The position numbers and the translations under genes are program-made. The notes under the pieces are model-generated. The model saw only the letters and a program-made list of their open reading frames with translations, did no database searches and had not been told where the DNA came from. Positions 40,438-50,797 of a DNA stretch of 64,000 nt are shown one piece after another. This DNA is from Mesorhizobium sp. 113-3-3 (GTDB lineage: Bacteria; Pseudomonadota; Alphaproteobacteria; Rhizobiales; Rhizobiaceae). Position 1 is the first letter of the stretch; the number at the start of each line of letters is the position of its first letter. The DNA lies in NCBI RefSeq assembly GCF_016756495.1, contig NZ_AP023243.1:3972501-4036500 (forward strand), in the 5' to 3' direction.

Positions 40438-42212
40438 GGCACTCCATCCTGTTCTTGCTGCAGCTGTTTCCCCGGACCCAGTGACTTGATCGCCGCGTCG
40501 ACGCTGTGGAATATGCGCTGCGTGCCGACCATTTCAGCGATGCCGAACCGCTTCAGCGCCGCCTGGGCGCGCAGCGATTCCAGCCGCGCTATGGCAAAGA
40601 CCGCGCCCGCCTTGCGGCAATGCAGGATGGTGTCGATCAGCGCCTGCGCGGCGGTGTAGTCGATTTCGACGATGTTGCTGGCCTCCAGCACGACCAGCTT
40701 CACGGTTTCGTCCCTGGCATCGATGAGACCGCAAAGGCCGCGCTTGAAGCGGTCGGCGTTGACGAAGGACAGCGGCGCCTGGAAAGCCGCGACCAGCACG
40801 CCTGGGATTTGTTCGCCGGAACTGGGTTTGCCTGGCGGCCACCAGACGGACGTGCCCGGCACCTGTTCGAGTTCGATCGGCTCCGTGCGTGTCGCACTCC
40901 AGATGCCATGCAGCAGCGACAGGCCGATGCCCACCGCCACGCCGGTTGCGATCGGCAGCACGACGATGGCGGCCATGGTGACCAGGATCAGCACGAATTC
41001 GACCGGAGCCTGCCGGTAGACGCTGGCGAACACCTTCCAGCGCAATATGTGCTGGCCAACGAACATCAGGACACCGGCAAGGGCGGCCTGCGGAACGTTG
41101 GCGAGCAGGCCGCCACCGAAGGCTCCGAGCGCCAGCACGATGGCCGCGGCAATGAGGCCGGACAATTGCGAGCGGCCGCCCGACTGGGAGATGATGGCCG
41201 TGCGCGGCGGGCTGGCATTGACCGCAAAGGCGCCGAACAGGCCCGACGCGATGCTGCCGGCGCCGACGCCGATGAAATCGCGGTTGACGTCAGGGGCGCC
41301 CCGCTGCGGTACGAAGGAACGCGAGGTCGCCGCCGTCTGCACCATGACGACGATGGCGATCAGCAGCGCCAATGGAACCAGCGCCTGCACATCGTCAAGG
41401 CTGGCAAGCGGCAGACCCGGCCGGGGCAGGCCATTGGGCAAGGCGCCGAGCAGATCGACGCCACGATCCTTGAGGCCGAAGACGATGACCGCAAGCGTGG
41501 CGAGCACCATGCCGATCAAGGCGCCGGGGATGCGGGCGCTGATGTGTTCGGCGCCGAGCACGATCGCGAACACGCCAAGGCCGAGCCCAAGGCTCCAGGG
41601 ATTGGTGAGATGGAGACTGCCGGCGATCTCGCCGACACGACGCAAGGTTTCGCCGCTCTGGGCTGGCAGGCCGAGCAGTCCGGGCATTTGCGAGACGATG
41701 ATGTGGACGGCGATGCCGGCCAAAAACCCTGTCGTGACCGGCACCGACAGGAGGTCGGCGATCCAGCCGAGGCGAAAGATGCCGCTGAGCGCCACGATCA
41801 GCCCGACCATCAGTGCCAGCATGGCTGCCAGTGCCAAATAGTGCGGCGAGCCGGATGTGGCGAGCAGCGCCAGGCTGCCGGCAAACAGCGGCGTGATGGT
41901 CGAATCCGCGCCGGCCGAGAGGTGACGATTGGCGCCGAACAGGGCGAATGCCACCGAACCGGCGACAAAAGCGAAAAACCCGATCTCGGGAGCAAAGCCG
42001 CCGAGCCGCGCCGTCGCCATCTGCTCGGGAATGGCGATCGCGGCCAATGTCAGGCCGGCGATCAGGTCACCATTGAGATCCCGGAATTGCCAGCCGCCAA
42101 GCGCCTGCAAAGGCAACCACCTGCGCCAACTCATGGCGCTCGTCGCTTTCGCTTGGGAAAGTTGGTCCATTGCCGGCTTTTGCCTTGTGGCGGCGAAAAG
42201 CGTTGTGGCCAT
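40434..42212 (-). CDS. SulP-family anion transporter with STAS domain
   Basis: A 592-residue protein with about ten membrane helices, including LNGDLIAGLTLAAIAIPEQMATARL, the SulP motif near the first helix, and a C-terminal STAS domain (VKLVVLEASNIVEIDYTAAQALIDTILHCRKAG). SulP proteins carry sulfate, bicarbonate or other anions. The chosen start is the ATG at 42212; an ATG at 42170 (MDQLSQAK) is possible. It overlaps the ParB/Srx-like gene by four bases and diverges from gyrA. Confidence 0.9.
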   Translation of the reverse strand: MATTLFAATRQKPAMDQLSQAKATSAMSWRRWLPLQALGGWQFRDLNGDLIAGLTLAAIAIPEQMATARLGGFAPEIGFFAFVAGSVAFALFGANRHLSAGADSTITPLFAGSLALLATSGSPHYLALAAMLALMVGLIVALSGIFRLGWIADLLSVPVTTGFLAGIAVHIIVSQMPGLLGLPAQSGETLRRVGEIAGSLHLTNPWSLGLGLGVFAIVLGAEHISARIPGALIGMVLATLAVIVFGLKDRGVDLLGALPNGLPRPGLPLASLDDVQALVPLALLIAIVVMVQTAATSRSFVPQRGAPDVNRDFIGVGAGSIASGLFGAFAVNASPPRTAIISQSGGRSQLSGLIAAAIVLALGAFGGGLLANVPQAALAGVLMFVGQHILRWKVFASVYRQAPVEFVLILVTMAAIVVLPIATGVAVGIGLSLLHGIWSATRTEPIELEQVPGTSVWWPPGKPSSGEQIPGVLVAAFQAPLSFVNADRFKRGLCGLIDARDETVKLVVLEASNIVEIDYTAAQALIDTILHCRKAGAVFAIARLESLRAQAALKRFGIAEMVGTQRIFHSVDAAIKSLGPGKQLQQEQDGVP

Positions 42213-42344
42213 ATCGTCGCAATGTGCGGTATCCTTTTGAAATTACCACCAAAAATGACACTGGAAAAGTGCCGCGAACATTGGAGTTTCGGCCTTGCTT
42301 CCTATATATACGGTCAGTGATTCCTGATTAGATTGTGATCCGAT

Positions 42345-45149
42345 TTGACCGACCAAAAGACACCGCGCGGCGCCGACGGCGGCCCCACCGGCATCGAGCC
42401 GATCTCCATCATCGAGGAGATGCAGAGCTCGTATCTCTCTTATGCCATGAGCGTTATCGTCAGCCGTGCGCTGCCCGATGTGCGCGATGGTCTCAAGCCC
42501 GTGCATCGCCGCATTCTCTATGCCGCGCATGAGAGCGGCTACCACTGGAACCGCAAATATGTGAAGTCGGCCCGCCCGGTCGCCGACGTGATGGGTAAAT
42601 ACCATCCGCATGGCGACGCCTCGATCTATGACGCCTTGGTGCGCATGGCGCAGGACTGGTCGCTGCGCGTGCCGCTGATCGACGGGCAAGGCAATTTCGG
42701 CTCGATCGACGGCGATCCGCCGGCGGCGATGCGCTACACCGAATCGCGGCTGACCAAGGTTGCGCATGAGCTTCTGGAGGACATCGACAAGGACACGGTC
42801 GATTTCCAGGATACTTATGATGCCTCGGACACCGAGCCGAAGGTTCTGCCGGCGCGCTTTCCCAATCTGCTGGTCAATGGTTCCGGCGGCATCGCCGTCG
42901 GCATGGCCACCAACATCCCGCCGCACAATCTGGGCGAAGTCTGCAACGGTGCCATCGCCGTCATCGACAATCCGGCGATCGACCTGCCGGCGCTGATGGA
43001 GATCATTCCAGGCCCCGATTTCCCGACCGGCGGCATCGTGCTTGGCCGCTCCGGCATCTACAGCGCCTATTCGACCGGCCGTGGCTCGATCGTCATGCGC
43101 GGCAAGGTCAACATCGAACAGCGCGGCAACGACCGTGAATCGATCATCATCACCGAGGTTCCCTACCAGGTGAACAAGGCCTCGATGATCGAGAAGATGG
43201 CCGAACTGGTGCGCGACAAGCGCATCGAGGGCATTTCCGACATCCGCGACGAAAGCGACCGGCAGGGCTATCGCGTCGTCATCGAGCTGAAGCGCGACGC
43301 CGTCGCCGACGTCATCCTCAACCAGCTCTACCGCTTCACGCCGCTGCAGACCTCCTTTGGCGCCAACATGGTGGCGCTGAATGGCGGCAAGCCGGAACTG
43401 CTGACGCTGACCGACATGCTGAAGGCGTTCGTGTCCTTCCGCGAAGAGGTCATCACCAGGCGGACGAAATTCCTGCTGCGCAAGGCGCGCGACCGCGCGC
43501 ACGTGTTGGTGGGTCTGGCGATTGCCGTCGCCAATATCGACGAGGTCATCAAGCTGATCCGCACCGCGCCCGATCCGCAGACGGCGCGCGAGCAGTTGAT
43601 GGAGCGGCGCTGGCCGGCAGGCGACGTCGAATCGCTGATCCTGTTGATCGACGATCCGCGCCATCGCATCAATGAGGACGGCACCTACAATCTTTCCGAG
43701 GAACAGGCGCGCGCCATCCTCGAACTGCGCCTGCAGCGCCTGACCGCGCTCGGCCGCGACGAGATCGCCGACGAGTTGAACACGATCGGCGACGAGATCA
43801 AGGACTACCTCGACATCCTGTCTTCCCGCGCGCGCGTCCAGCAGATCGTCAAGGATGAGCTTGCCGCCGTGCGCGACGAGTTCGGCACGCCACGCCGCAC
43901 CGAGCTGACCGATGGTGGCGCGGACATGGAAGACGAGGACCTGATCCAGCGCGAGGACATGGTCGTGACGGTGAGCCATTCCGGCTACATCAAGCGCGTG
44001 CCGCTGTCGCTCTACCGGGCGCAGCGCCGTGGCGGCAAGGGCCGCTCCGGCATGTCGACCAAGGAAGAGGATTTCGTCACCCGGTTGTTCGTGGCCAACA
44101 CGCACACGCCGGTGCTGTTCTTCTCCTCGCGCGGCATCGTCTACAAGGAAAAGGTCTGGCGGCTGCCGATCGGCAATCCGCAGTCACGCGGCAAGGCGCT
44201 GATCAACATGCTGCCGCTCGAGCAGGGCGAGCGCATCACCACGATCATGCCGCTGCCCGAGGACGAGACCAGCTGGGGCGAGCTCGACGTGATGTTCGCC
44301 ACCACGCGCGGCACCGTGCGCCGCAACAAGCTGTCCGACTTCGTCCAGGTCAACCGCAACGGCAAGATCGCCATGAAGCTGGAGGAGGAAGGCGACGAGA
44401 TTCTCGGCGTCGAGACCTGCACCGACAATGACGACGTGCTTTTGACCGCCAGCTCCGGCCAGTGCATCCGCTTCTCGGTCGGCGACGTGCGCGTCTTCCA
44501 GAGCCGCAATTCCGTCGGCGTGCGCGGCATCACCATGGCCGAGACCGACCGCATCATCTCCATGTCGGTGATCGAGAATGTCGATGCGCCGCCGGCCGAA
44601 CGCGCCGCCTATCTCAAGCGGGCCGCGGCCGAACGGCGGGCTGCCGCCGGTATTGCCGCCGGCGAAGAGGAAGAAATCGCGCTGACCAACGAAGAGGTCG
44701 GCGAGGAGACGGAGCTTTCCGACGAGCGCTACGAGTTCCTCAAGGCGCATGAGCAGTATGTGCTGACGGTCACCGAATATGGCTACGGCAAGCGTTCGTC
44801 GTCCTATGATTTCCGCCTGACCGGGCGCGGCGGCAAGGGCATCCGAGCCACCGACGTGTCGAAGACGGCAGAGATCGGCCGGCTGGTGGCGACCTTCCCG
44901 GTCGGCAATGACGACCAGATCATGCTGGTTTCGGATGGCGGCACCGTCATCCGGGTGCCGGTCAACGGCATCCGTTTCGCCAGCCGCGCCACCAAGGGCG
45001 TGACCATCTTCAATACGGCTGAAGGTGAGAAGGTGGTTTCGGTCGAGCGGATTTCCGAGCCGCAATCGGACGAGGAAAGCGAAGAGACCATCGAGAGCGG
45101 CGCTGAGTCTTCTCCAGAGACTGATGCTGGCCCGGGCAGCGCTGAATAG
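42345..45149 (+). CDS. gyrA: DNA gyrase subunit A
   Basis: A 934-residue GyrA with the breakage-reunion domain ([31 protein letters not shown], catalytic Tyr131 in [10 protein letters not shown]) and a C-terminal beta-pinwheel with [20 protein letters not shown], part of the GyrA box region. The quinolone loop [13 protein letters not shown] carries Ala92 where E. coli has Ser83. The start is TTG at 42345, giving a polar N-terminus of 18 residues before the family core. An insert around residues 760-800 ([17 protein letters not shown]) is typical of rhizobial GyrA in my reading, but I cannot verify it. Confidence 0.96.
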   Translation: MTDQKTPRGADGGPTGIEPISIIEEMQSSYLSYAMSVIVSRALPDVRDGLKPVHRRILYAAHESGYHWNRKYVKSARPVADVMGKYHPHGDASIYDALVRMAQDWSLRVPLIDGQGNFGSIDGDPPAAMRYTESRLTKVAHELLEDIDKDTVDFQDTYDASDTEPKVLPARFPNLLVNGSGGIAVGMATNIPPHNLGEVCNGAIAVIDNPAIDLPALMEIIPGPDFPTGGIVLGRSGIYSAYSTGRGSIVMRGKVNIEQRGNDRESIIITEVPYQVNKASMIEKMAELVRDKRIEGISDIRDESDRQGYRVVIELKRDAVADVILNQLYRFTPLQTSFGANMVALNGGKPELLTLTDMLKAFVSFREEVITRRTKFLLRKARDRAHVLVGLAIAVANIDEVIKLIRTAPDPQTAREQLMERRWPAGDVESLILLIDDPRHRINEDGTYNLSEEQARAILELRLQRLTALGRDEIADELNTIGDEIKDYLDILSSRARVQQIVKDELAAVRDEFGTPRRTELTDGGADMEDEDLIQREDMVVTVSHSGYIKRVPLSLYRAQRRGGKGRSGMSTKEEDFVTRLFVANTHTPVLFFSSRGIVYKEKVWRLPIGNPQSRGKALINMLPLEQGERITTIMPLPEDETSWGELDVMFATTRGTVRRNKLSDFVQVNRNGKIAMKLEEEGDEILGVETCTDNDDVLLTASSGQCIRFSVGDVRVFQSRNSVGVRGITMAETDRIISMSVIENVDAPPAERAAYLKRAAAERRAAAGIAAGEEEEIALTNEEVGEETELSDERYEFLKAHEQYVLTVTEYGYGKRSSSYDFRLTGRGGKGIRATDVSKTAEIGRLVATFPVGNDDQIMLVSDGGTVIRVPVNGIRFASRATKGVTIFNTAEGEKVVSVERISEPQSDEESEETIESGAESSPETDAGPGSAE

Positions 45150-45164
45150 GTCCAGACATAGCAA

Positions 45165-45184
45165 CGCCGGCCCCTTGGCCGGCG
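45165..45184 (+). terminator. Hairpin after gyrA
   Basis: CGCCGGCC (45165-45172) and GGCCGGCG (45177-45184) form a perfect 8-bp stem with a CCTT loop, 15 bases after the gyrA stop. No T run follows, so it may slow polymerase or protect the mRNA end rather than terminate strictly. Confidence 0.5.
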
Positions 45185-45205
45185 CGGCAGCAAGTCTGGA
45201 CTGAA

Positions 45206-45358
45206 TTAGTAGTGACGATACGGCTTGCGGGGGCCGAAGCCTTCGAAGCGCTTGGTGTTTGCCTTGACGCGGATGCGTTGTGCCTCCTGATGCAGCCCGA
45301 ATACGGTGGCGATCAGCATGGCGACTGTCATTGCGGTGGCGAGCATGTAGATCAGCAT
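45206..45358 (-). CDS. 50-residue membrane-anchored hypothetical protein
   Basis: Reading leftward from the ATG at 45358, AGGAGA lies about ten bases upstream. The 50 residues begin with a single hydrophobic helix (MLIYMLATAMTVAMLIATVF) and end with a basic stretch GFGPRKPYRHY. It looks like a small inner-membrane protein. It converges with gyrA. No family recognised. Confidence 0.65.
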   Translation of the reverse strand: MLIYMLATAMTVAMLIATVFGLHQEAQRIRVKANTKRFEGFGPRKPYRHY

Positions 45359-45552
45359 GTGCGTGTTCTCCTGCGCCTTACAACGGATAGATGGGATTTT
45401 GGTTTCATCTTATTAAGGTGCAACCTAGTGAACGCTGCGTGAAGGCTTGGTGATCAGCGTGTTCATCTGTCGTTCATGTGCCGGAAAACGTTCATAGGCT
45501 TCGCGCCGATCGGATTTGCCTTTGCGAGAGAGGCTCGCTAGAAGCACCTGCC

Positions 45553-46053
45553 ATGACTGAACGCACCGCCCTTTACGCTGGCTCCTTCGACCCGCTGACC
45601 AACGGCCATCTCGATGTGCTGAAGGCGTCGCTGGCCGTGGCCGACATCGTCTATGCCGCGATCGGCATTCATCCGGGCAAGAAGCCATTGTTTTCCTTCG
45701 AGGAGCGGGTGCAACTCATCGAAGCCGCCACGAAGGCCGAATTCGGCCGCGATGGCGCGCGCATTAAGGTCGTCGCCTTCGACGGACTGGTGATCGATGC
45801 CGCCAGGAAGCAGGGTGCTTCGATCATGATCCGCGGCCTGCGCGACGGCACCGATCTCGACTACGAGATGCAGATGGCCGGCATGAACGAAACCATGGCG
45901 CCCGAGCTGCAGACGGTTTTTCTGCCCGCCAGCCCGTCGGTGCGCACCATTACCGCCACACTTGTGCGCCAGATAGCCTCGATGGGCGGCGACATACGCC
46001 CCTTCGTGCCGGCGGCTGTCGCTGGCGCACTCAACGCAAAATTCGCGAAATAA
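45553..46053 (+). CDS. coaD: Pantetheine-phosphate adenylyltransferase
   Basis: A 166-residue CoaD, which makes dephospho-CoA from 4'-phosphopantetheine and ATP. The nucleotidyltransferase motif [14 protein letters not shown] is near residue 9, [14 protein letters not shown] is the substrate loop, and [22 protein letters not shown] holds the second ATP motif. The ATG at 45553 is chosen over the longer frame, which adds 25 non-conserved residues. It opens a run of closely spaced housekeeping genes to tgt. Confidence 0.95.
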   Translation: MTERTALYAGSFDPLTNGHLDVLKASLAVADIVYAAIGIHPGKKPLFSFEERVQLIEAATKAEFGRDGARIKVVAFDGLVIDAARKQGASIMIRGLRDGTDLDYEMQMAGMNETMAPELQTVFLPASPSVRTITATLVRQIASMGGDIRPFVPAAVAGALNAKFAK

Positions 46054-46070
46054 GCCCGGAGAAAATCCTC

Positions 46071-46658
46071 ATGCAGCTCAAAAGGCTCGCCTCGTTCCTT
46101 GTCGTGCTTGCCGGCCTTGTGACCGCCTCGGTCTCGGCCTATGCCGCCGATCCCGAAAACACCATGATCATCACTCTGAAGGACGGCGACGTCACCATCG
46201 CGCTGCGACCCGATCTGGCGCCCAAGCATGTCGCGCAGATCAAGAAGCTCGTGCGTGACCATGCCTATGACAATGTCGCTTTCCACCGCGTCATCGACGG
46301 CTTCATGGCGCAGACCGGCGACGTCAAGTTCGGCAACATGAAGAAGGGCTTCAACTCCCAGGCCGTCGGCACCGGCGGTTCGGACCTGCCCGACCTGCCG
46401 GCCGAATTCTCGCAGACCGAGCACTACAAGCGTGGCGTGGTCGGCATGGCCCGCTCGCAGGACCCGAACTCCGCCAATTCGCAGTTCTTCATCATGTTCG
46501 CGCCGGCGCCGCCGCTCGACGGCCAGTACACCATCGTCGGCAATGTCGTCAGCGGCATGGAGCTGGTGGACCACATCAAGAAGGGTGACGAGGCGGACAA
46601 CGGTACGGTCTCCGACCCCGACCGGATGATCAAAGTGCGCATCGCCGCCGACAAGTAA
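46071..46658 (+). CDS. ppiA: Periplasmic cyclophilin-type peptidyl-prolyl isomerase
   Basis: A 195-residue cyclophilin with a Sec signal peptide (LASFLVVLAGLVTASVSAYA). Core motifs are VAFHRVIDGFMAQTGDV and SQFFIMFAPAPPLDGQYTIVGNVV, with the Arg, Phe, Gln and Phe residues of the active site. It folds exported proteins by proline isomerisation. It begins 17 bases after coaD. Confidence 0.92.
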   Translation: MQLKRLASFLVVLAGLVTASVSAYAADPENTMIITLKDGDVTIALRPDLAPKHVAQIKKLVRDHAYDNVAFHRVIDGFMAQTGDVKFGNMKKGFNSQAVGTGGSDLPDLPAEFSQTEHYKRGVVGMARSQDPNSANSQFFIMFAPAPPLDGQYTIVGNVVSGMELVDHIKKGDEADNGTVSDPDRMIKVRIAADK

Positions 46659-46685
46659 TATTGTTTTCTCAAAAGGATATCTGAC

Positions 46686-47198
46686 ATGGCCGACATCAAG
46701 GACCGCGAGAACGCGCTCATCATGGAAACGACCAAGGGCAAGGTCGTCATCGAACTTTTCCCCGACCTGGCCCCCGGCCATGTCGCCCGCATCAAGGAAC
46801 TGGCCAGGGAAGGCGCCTATGACGGCGTGGTTTTCCACCGCGTCATCGAAGGCTTCATGGCGCAGACCGGCGACGTCAAGTTCGGCAATTCGAGCAAGTC
46901 GACCTTTGCGCCATCGCGTGCCGGCATGGGCGGCTCGGACAAGCCCGACCTGAAGGCTGAATTCTCCAACGCCAACCATGGTCGCGGCACCTGCTCGATG
47001 GCCCGTTCACAGAACCCGAATTCGGCCAATTCGCAGTTCTTCATCTGCTTCGACGATGCCGCCTTCCTCAACCGCCAGTACACGGTCTGGGGCCAGGTCA
47101 TCGAAGGCATGGACAATGTCGACAAGATCAAGCGCGGCGAGCCGGTGGTCGATCCCGACAAGATCGTGTCGCTGAAGGTCGCGGCCGACGTCAAGTAA
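46686..47198 (+). CDS. ppiB: Cytoplasmic cyclophilin-type peptidyl-prolyl isomerase
   Basis: A 170-residue cyclophilin without signal peptide, paralogous to the gene just before it: VVFHRVIEGFMAQTGDVKFG is nearly identical in both. SQFFICFDDAAFLNRQYTVWGQVI is the second core motif. The tandem pair looks like an old duplication followed by loss or gain of the signal peptide. AAAAGGA precedes the ATG. Confidence 0.92.
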   Translation: MADIKDRENALIMETTKGKVVIELFPDLAPGHVARIKELAREGAYDGVVFHRVIEGFMAQTGDVKFGNSSKSTFAPSRAGMGGSDKPDLKAEFSNANHGRGTCSMARSQNPNSANSQFFICFDDAAFLNRQYTVWGQVIEGMDNVDKIKRGEPVVDPDKIVSLKVAADVK

Positions 47199-47210
47199 GG
47201 CAAAAAGACA

Positions 47211-47660
47211 ATGATGGGCGTCGTCTGGTCGCTTCTCGGCATCCTGTCCGGCGCCTTCATTGCCATTCAGGCCCCGATCAATTCGCAGCTGGCGCGCGGC
47301 CTGGGTCTCCCGGTCGCGGCGGCCGCGTTTTCGTTCCTGTCGGGCGCCGTCGTGCTCGGCATCATCTCCGTCACGGTGGTGAAGCTGCAAGGCATTTCGC
47401 TCGACTGGAAGGCGCCGGCGCCCTGGCTGTTCGTTGCCGGTGGCATGCTCGGCGGCTTCTACGTCACGCTCTCCACCATCCTCACGCCGCGCATCGGCGC
47501 CGCCGCGCTGATGGCGTTCCTGGTGGCCGGCCAGTTGCTGGCCGGCATGCTCATCGACCGCGTCGGCTTCCTTGGCGTCGCTGTGCGTGAAATCTCGCTC
47601 GGCCGCGTCGCTGGCGCGGTGCTGCTCTTGGCCGGGGCGCTGCTTATCCGGCTCTACTGA
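47211..47660 (+). CDS. DMT-family (YdcZ/DUF606) small transporter
   Basis: A 149-residue protein with five hydrophobic helices. [14 protein letters not shown] near residue 20, [32 protein letters not shown] in the second half and the length match the DUF606 half-size DMT transporters. The substrate is unknown. It starts 12 bases after ppiB and its stop overlaps queA (TGATG). Confidence 0.85.
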   Translation: MMGVVWSLLGILSGAFIAIQAPINSQLARGLGLPVAAAAFSFLSGAVVLGIISVTVVKLQGISLDWKAPAPWLFVAGGMLGGFYVTLSTILTPRIGAAALMAFLVAGQLLAGMLIDRVGFLGVAVREISLGRVAGAVLLLAGALLIRLY

Positions 47661-48745
47661 TGCGCGTCGATCTCTTCGACTTCGACCTGCCGGAGGAGCG
47701 CATCGCGCTTCGCCCCGCGGAGCCGCGCGACAGCGCCAAAATGCTGGTGGTCAAGCCGGGCGAGGCGCTTGACGACCGCGCGGTCGGCGACCTGCCATCC
47801 CTGCTTAGGGCCGGCGACGTGCTGGTGTTCAACGACACCAAGGTCATTCCGGCGCAGCTCAAGGGCATAAGGCGGCGCGGCGAAGCACAGGCGCAAGTCG
47901 AGGCCACGCTGCATATGCGCGTCGCGCCGGACCGCTGGCTGGCCTTCATGCGGCCGGGCAAGCGCATTGCCGCCGGCGACCGCATCCATTTCGGCCATGA
48001 CGGCAATTCCTGTTTCCTCGGCCAGCTCGACGCCACGGTGATCGAAAAAGGCGAGGGCGGCGAGGCGCTGCTTGGCTTCGACCTGTCGGGGCCTTTCCTC
48101 GACGAGGCGCTGCACACGGTCGGCCACATTCCGCTGCCCCCTTACATCGCCTCGAAGCGCGACGATGACGAGCGCGACCGGGCCGACTACCAGACCATCT
48201 ATGCAAGGGAGGACGGGGCGGTTGCCGCGCCCACTGCCGGCCTGCATTTCACGCCGGAGCTGTTTGCGAGGCTCGACGCCAAGGGGGTCGAGCGCCGCTT
48301 CGTCACCTTGCATGTCGGTGCCGGCACGTTCCTGCCGGTCAAGGCGGACGACACTGCCGACCACAAGATGCATGCCGAGATCGGTTCGGTCAGCCGGGAA
48401 ACGGCCGACGCTCTGAACGCGGCCAAGGCGAGGGGCGGGCGCATCATCGCCGTCGGCACGACCTCGCTGCGGCTGCTGGAGAGTGCAGCGCGTGAAGACG
48501 GCACGGTGCCTGCGTGGTCCGGGCCGACCGATATCTTCATCACGCCTGGCTACCGCTTTCGCACCGCCGACATGCTGATGACCAATTTCCATCTGCCGCG
48601 TTCGACGCTGTTCATGCTGGTCTCCGCCTTCAGCGGCCTCGACACGATGCGCGCGGCCTATGCGCATGCCATTGCGAACCGCTACCGGTTCTATTCCTAT
48701 GGAGACGCAAGCCTGCTTTACCGAGCGGAGACGAGCGATGGATGA
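47660..48745 (+). CDS. queA: S-adenosylmethionine:tRNA ribosyltransferase-isomerase
   Basis: A 361-residue QueA, the enzyme that builds epoxyqueuosine on tRNA after Tgt. Family motifs are [73 protein letters not shown] and [17 protein letters not shown]. Its ATG overlaps the DMT gene stop. tgt lies downstream, so the two queuosine genes are together. Confidence 0.95.
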   Translation: MRVDLFDFDLPEERIALRPAEPRDSAKMLVVKPGEALDDRAVGDLPSLLRAGDVLVFNDTKVIPAQLKGIRRRGEAQAQVEATLHMRVAPDRWLAFMRPGKRIAAGDRIHFGHDGNSCFLGQLDATVIEKGEGGEALLGFDLSGPFLDEALHTVGHIPLPPYIASKRDDDERDRADYQTIYAREDGAVAAPTAGLHFTPELFARLDAKGVERRFVTLHVGAGTFLPVKADDTADHKMHAEIGSVSRETADALNAAKARGGRIIAVGTTSLRLLESAAREDGTVPAWSGPTDIFITPGYRFRTADMLMTNFHLPRSTLFMLVSAFSGLDTMRAAYAHAIANRYRFYSYGDASLLYRAETSDG

Positions 48746-49007
48746 TGACCTGCAAACCCTTGATCGTGACGCCCTGATCGCCGAGGTGAAGAAACTGCGC
48801 GCCGGCATTCGCGCGCATCGCGACACGTCGGGCCATGATCTCTGCTGGCATCACCCCGATCTGTGGGATCTGTTGCCGGAAAAGACCGAGCCGTCGATCG
48901 CCGTGCCGCCCTGGCCGAAATTCATGCGCGGCTGCATCCAGTACCGCCAGTCGCTCGAGAGGCAAGCGCCTGACGCGCCGATCCATGACAAGGAATTCAA
49001 TGGCTAA
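48738..49007 (+). CDS. 89-residue hypothetical protein between queA and tgt
   Basis: The frame begins ATG GAT GAT at 48738, overlapping queA by eight bases, and ends at 49007, overlapping tgt by eight bases. The protein is soluble: an N-terminal helix ([29 protein letters not shown]) followed by a Trp/Pro/His-rich part ([36 protein letters not shown]). A similar tail is known from small ORFs in rhizobia, but I cannot name a family. Double overlap implies coordinated expression with queA and tgt. Confidence 0.75.
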   Translation: MDDDLQTLDRDALIAEVKKLRAGIRAHRDTSGHDLCWHHPDLWDLLPEKTEPSIAVPPWPKFMRGCIQYRQSLERQAPDAPIHDKEFNG

Positions 49008-50130
49008 GCCGTTCAGCTTCAAGGTCCTCGCCACCGACGGCAAGGCGCGGCGCGGTGTCATCGACATGCCGCGCGGCGAGATCCGTACGCCCGCCTTCAT
49101 GCCGGTCGGCACCGGCGGCACCGTCAAGGCGATGTACATGGACCAGGTGCGCGGCGTCGGCGCCGACATAATCCTGGGCAACACCTATCACCTGATGCTG
49201 CGGCCCGGCGCGGAGCGCGTGGCGCGGCTTGGCGGATTGCACGAATTCGCGCGCTGGCCGCATCCGATCCTGACCGACAGCGGCGGTTTTCAGGTGATGT
49301 CGCTGTCGAAGCTCAGGAAATTGACGGAAAAGGGCGTCACCTTCCGCTCGCATATTGATGGCGCGCCTTACGAAATGTCGCCGGAGCGCTCGATCGAGAT
49401 CCAGGGCCTGCTCGATTCCGACATCCAGATGCAGCTCGACGAATGCACGGCGCTGCCGGCCGAGTTGAAGGAGATCGAACGTGCCATGGAACTGTCGCTG
49501 CGCTGGGCCGAGCGCTGCAAGACGGCGTTCGGCGACCAGCCGGGCAAGGCGATGTTCGGCATCGTGCAGGGCGGCGACAACGCAGCGCTCAGGGTGCGTT
49601 CGGCGCAGGCGCTGAGCGCGATGGGCCTGAAGGGCTATGCGGTCGGCGGGCTGGCCGTCGGCGAGCCGCAGGCGGTGATGCTCGAAATGCTCGACATCAC
49701 CTGTCCGGAACTGCCCGCGGACAAGCCGCGCTATCTCATGGGCGTCGGCACACCGGACGATATCCTGAAATCGGTGGCACGCGGCATCGATATGTTCGAC
49801 TGCGTGATGCCGACGCGGGCTGGCCGGCACGGCTTGGCCTACACCAGGCGCGGCAAGGTCAATCTGCGCAATGCCCGTCATGCCGACGATCCGCGTCCGC
49901 TCGACGAGGAAAGCGATTGCCCGGCGGCGCGGGATTATTCGCGCGCCTATCTGCACCATCTGGTGCGCTCGCAGGAGGCGCTTGGCGCCATGCTGCTGAC
50001 TTGGAACAATCTTTCCTACTACCAGAAGCTGATGCAGGACATCCGCGCCGCTATCGAGACGCAAACTTTCGACGCGCGCGGCGCCGAGATTACAGAAGGC
50101 TGGGCGAGGGGCGATATTCCCGTCCTTTAA
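49000..50130 (+). CDS. tgt: tRNA-guanine transglycosylase
   Basis: A 376-residue Tgt that exchanges guanine-34 for preQ1 in four tRNAs. Motifs include [35 protein letters not shown] with the first catalytic Asp, GIVQGG, and [18 protein letters not shown] with the nucleophile Asp. The usual zinc site CxCxxC is altered: the region reads [18 protein letters not shown], so only one of the three cysteines remains. The ATG at 49000 overlaps the preceding small gene. Confidence 0.95.
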   Translation: MAKPFSFKVLATDGKARRGVIDMPRGEIRTPAFMPVGTGGTVKAMYMDQVRGVGADIILGNTYHLMLRPGAERVARLGGLHEFARWPHPILTDSGGFQVMSLSKLRKLTEKGVTFRSHIDGAPYEMSPERSIEIQGLLDSDIQMQLDECTALPAELKEIERAMELSLRWAERCKTAFGDQPGKAMFGIVQGGDNAALRVRSAQALSAMGLKGYAVGGLAVGEPQAVMLEMLDITCPELPADKPRYLMGVGTPDDILKSVARGIDMFDCVMPTRAGRHGLAYTRRGKVNLRNARHADDPRPLDEESDCPAARDYSRAYLHHLVRSQEALGAMLLTWNNLSYYQKLMQDIRAAIETQTFDARGAEITEGWARGDIPVL

Positions 50131-50133
50131 ACC

Positions 50134-50547
50134 TCAGGTGCTCAGCGAATTCGATGCGCGCAGGCTGCAGCCGGTGATCTGGAACGTGCCGTCGGGTTGC
50201 TGCTGCAGCGTATAGACCGCCTCGTAGTCCTTGCCGTCGGGGCCGACGATCAGAACCTGCTGGATGATCGAGCCCGGGCCTGTCTGCTCGACCTTGCCGA
50301 AGGCATAGGACTGCGGCTTGCGCACCGGCGGGTAGCCATTGGTCACCATGTTCATGAAGGCGTCGACGGTCGGAAACACCTGTTTCACGTTCGGGGCGGC
50401 GAAGCTGTAGGCCTTGGCGCCGTCATCGGCCAGCAGCGCCTTCAACTGGCCGTCGATGACAGCCTGGCCAGCCTTGACCTCGGCATCGCCGGCAAATGCC
50501 GAGGACGCCAGCATGACGAATGCGAATGCGAAAAAGGCGCGGCGCAT
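50134..50547 (-). CDS. DUF4864 exported protein
   Basis: A 137-residue protein with a Sec signal (RAFFAFAFVMLASSAFA) and a mature part that fits DUF4864: VKAGQAVIDGQLKALLADDGAKAYSFAAPNVK, then VDAFMNMVTNGYPPVRKPQSYAFG, and GKDYEAVYTLQQQPDGTFQITGC. GGAG lies before the ATG at 50547. It converges with tgt, three bases after its stop. The function is unknown. Confidence 0.82.
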   Translation of the reverse strand: MRRAFFAFAFVMLASSAFAGDAEVKAGQAVIDGQLKALLADDGAKAYSFAAPNVKQVFPTVDAFMNMVTNGYPPVRKPQSYAFGKVEQTGPGSIIQQVLIVGPDGKDYEAVYTLQQQPDGTFQITGCSLRASNSLST

Positions 50548-50797
50548 GGCCTGTCTCCATTGTCCCTCGAAAGATGCCTCCGGAAAGCTGTTCCAGGACA
50601 CATCCTAACATACGCGCGACGGCGCTTCACGGTTTCAGCGGCCGTGAATATTCGTCTCATTGTGACATGCCGGTAAGGAGCCGCGTGAGACCGTCGTCCG
50701 GTCCGTCGCCGGCTAAGCGCGGATTCCAGTGCTTGAAAGGCCGCCTCCAGTCTGCCAGAAGGGCCGCTTGGACTTGGACGTATAGCGGGACGAAGCC

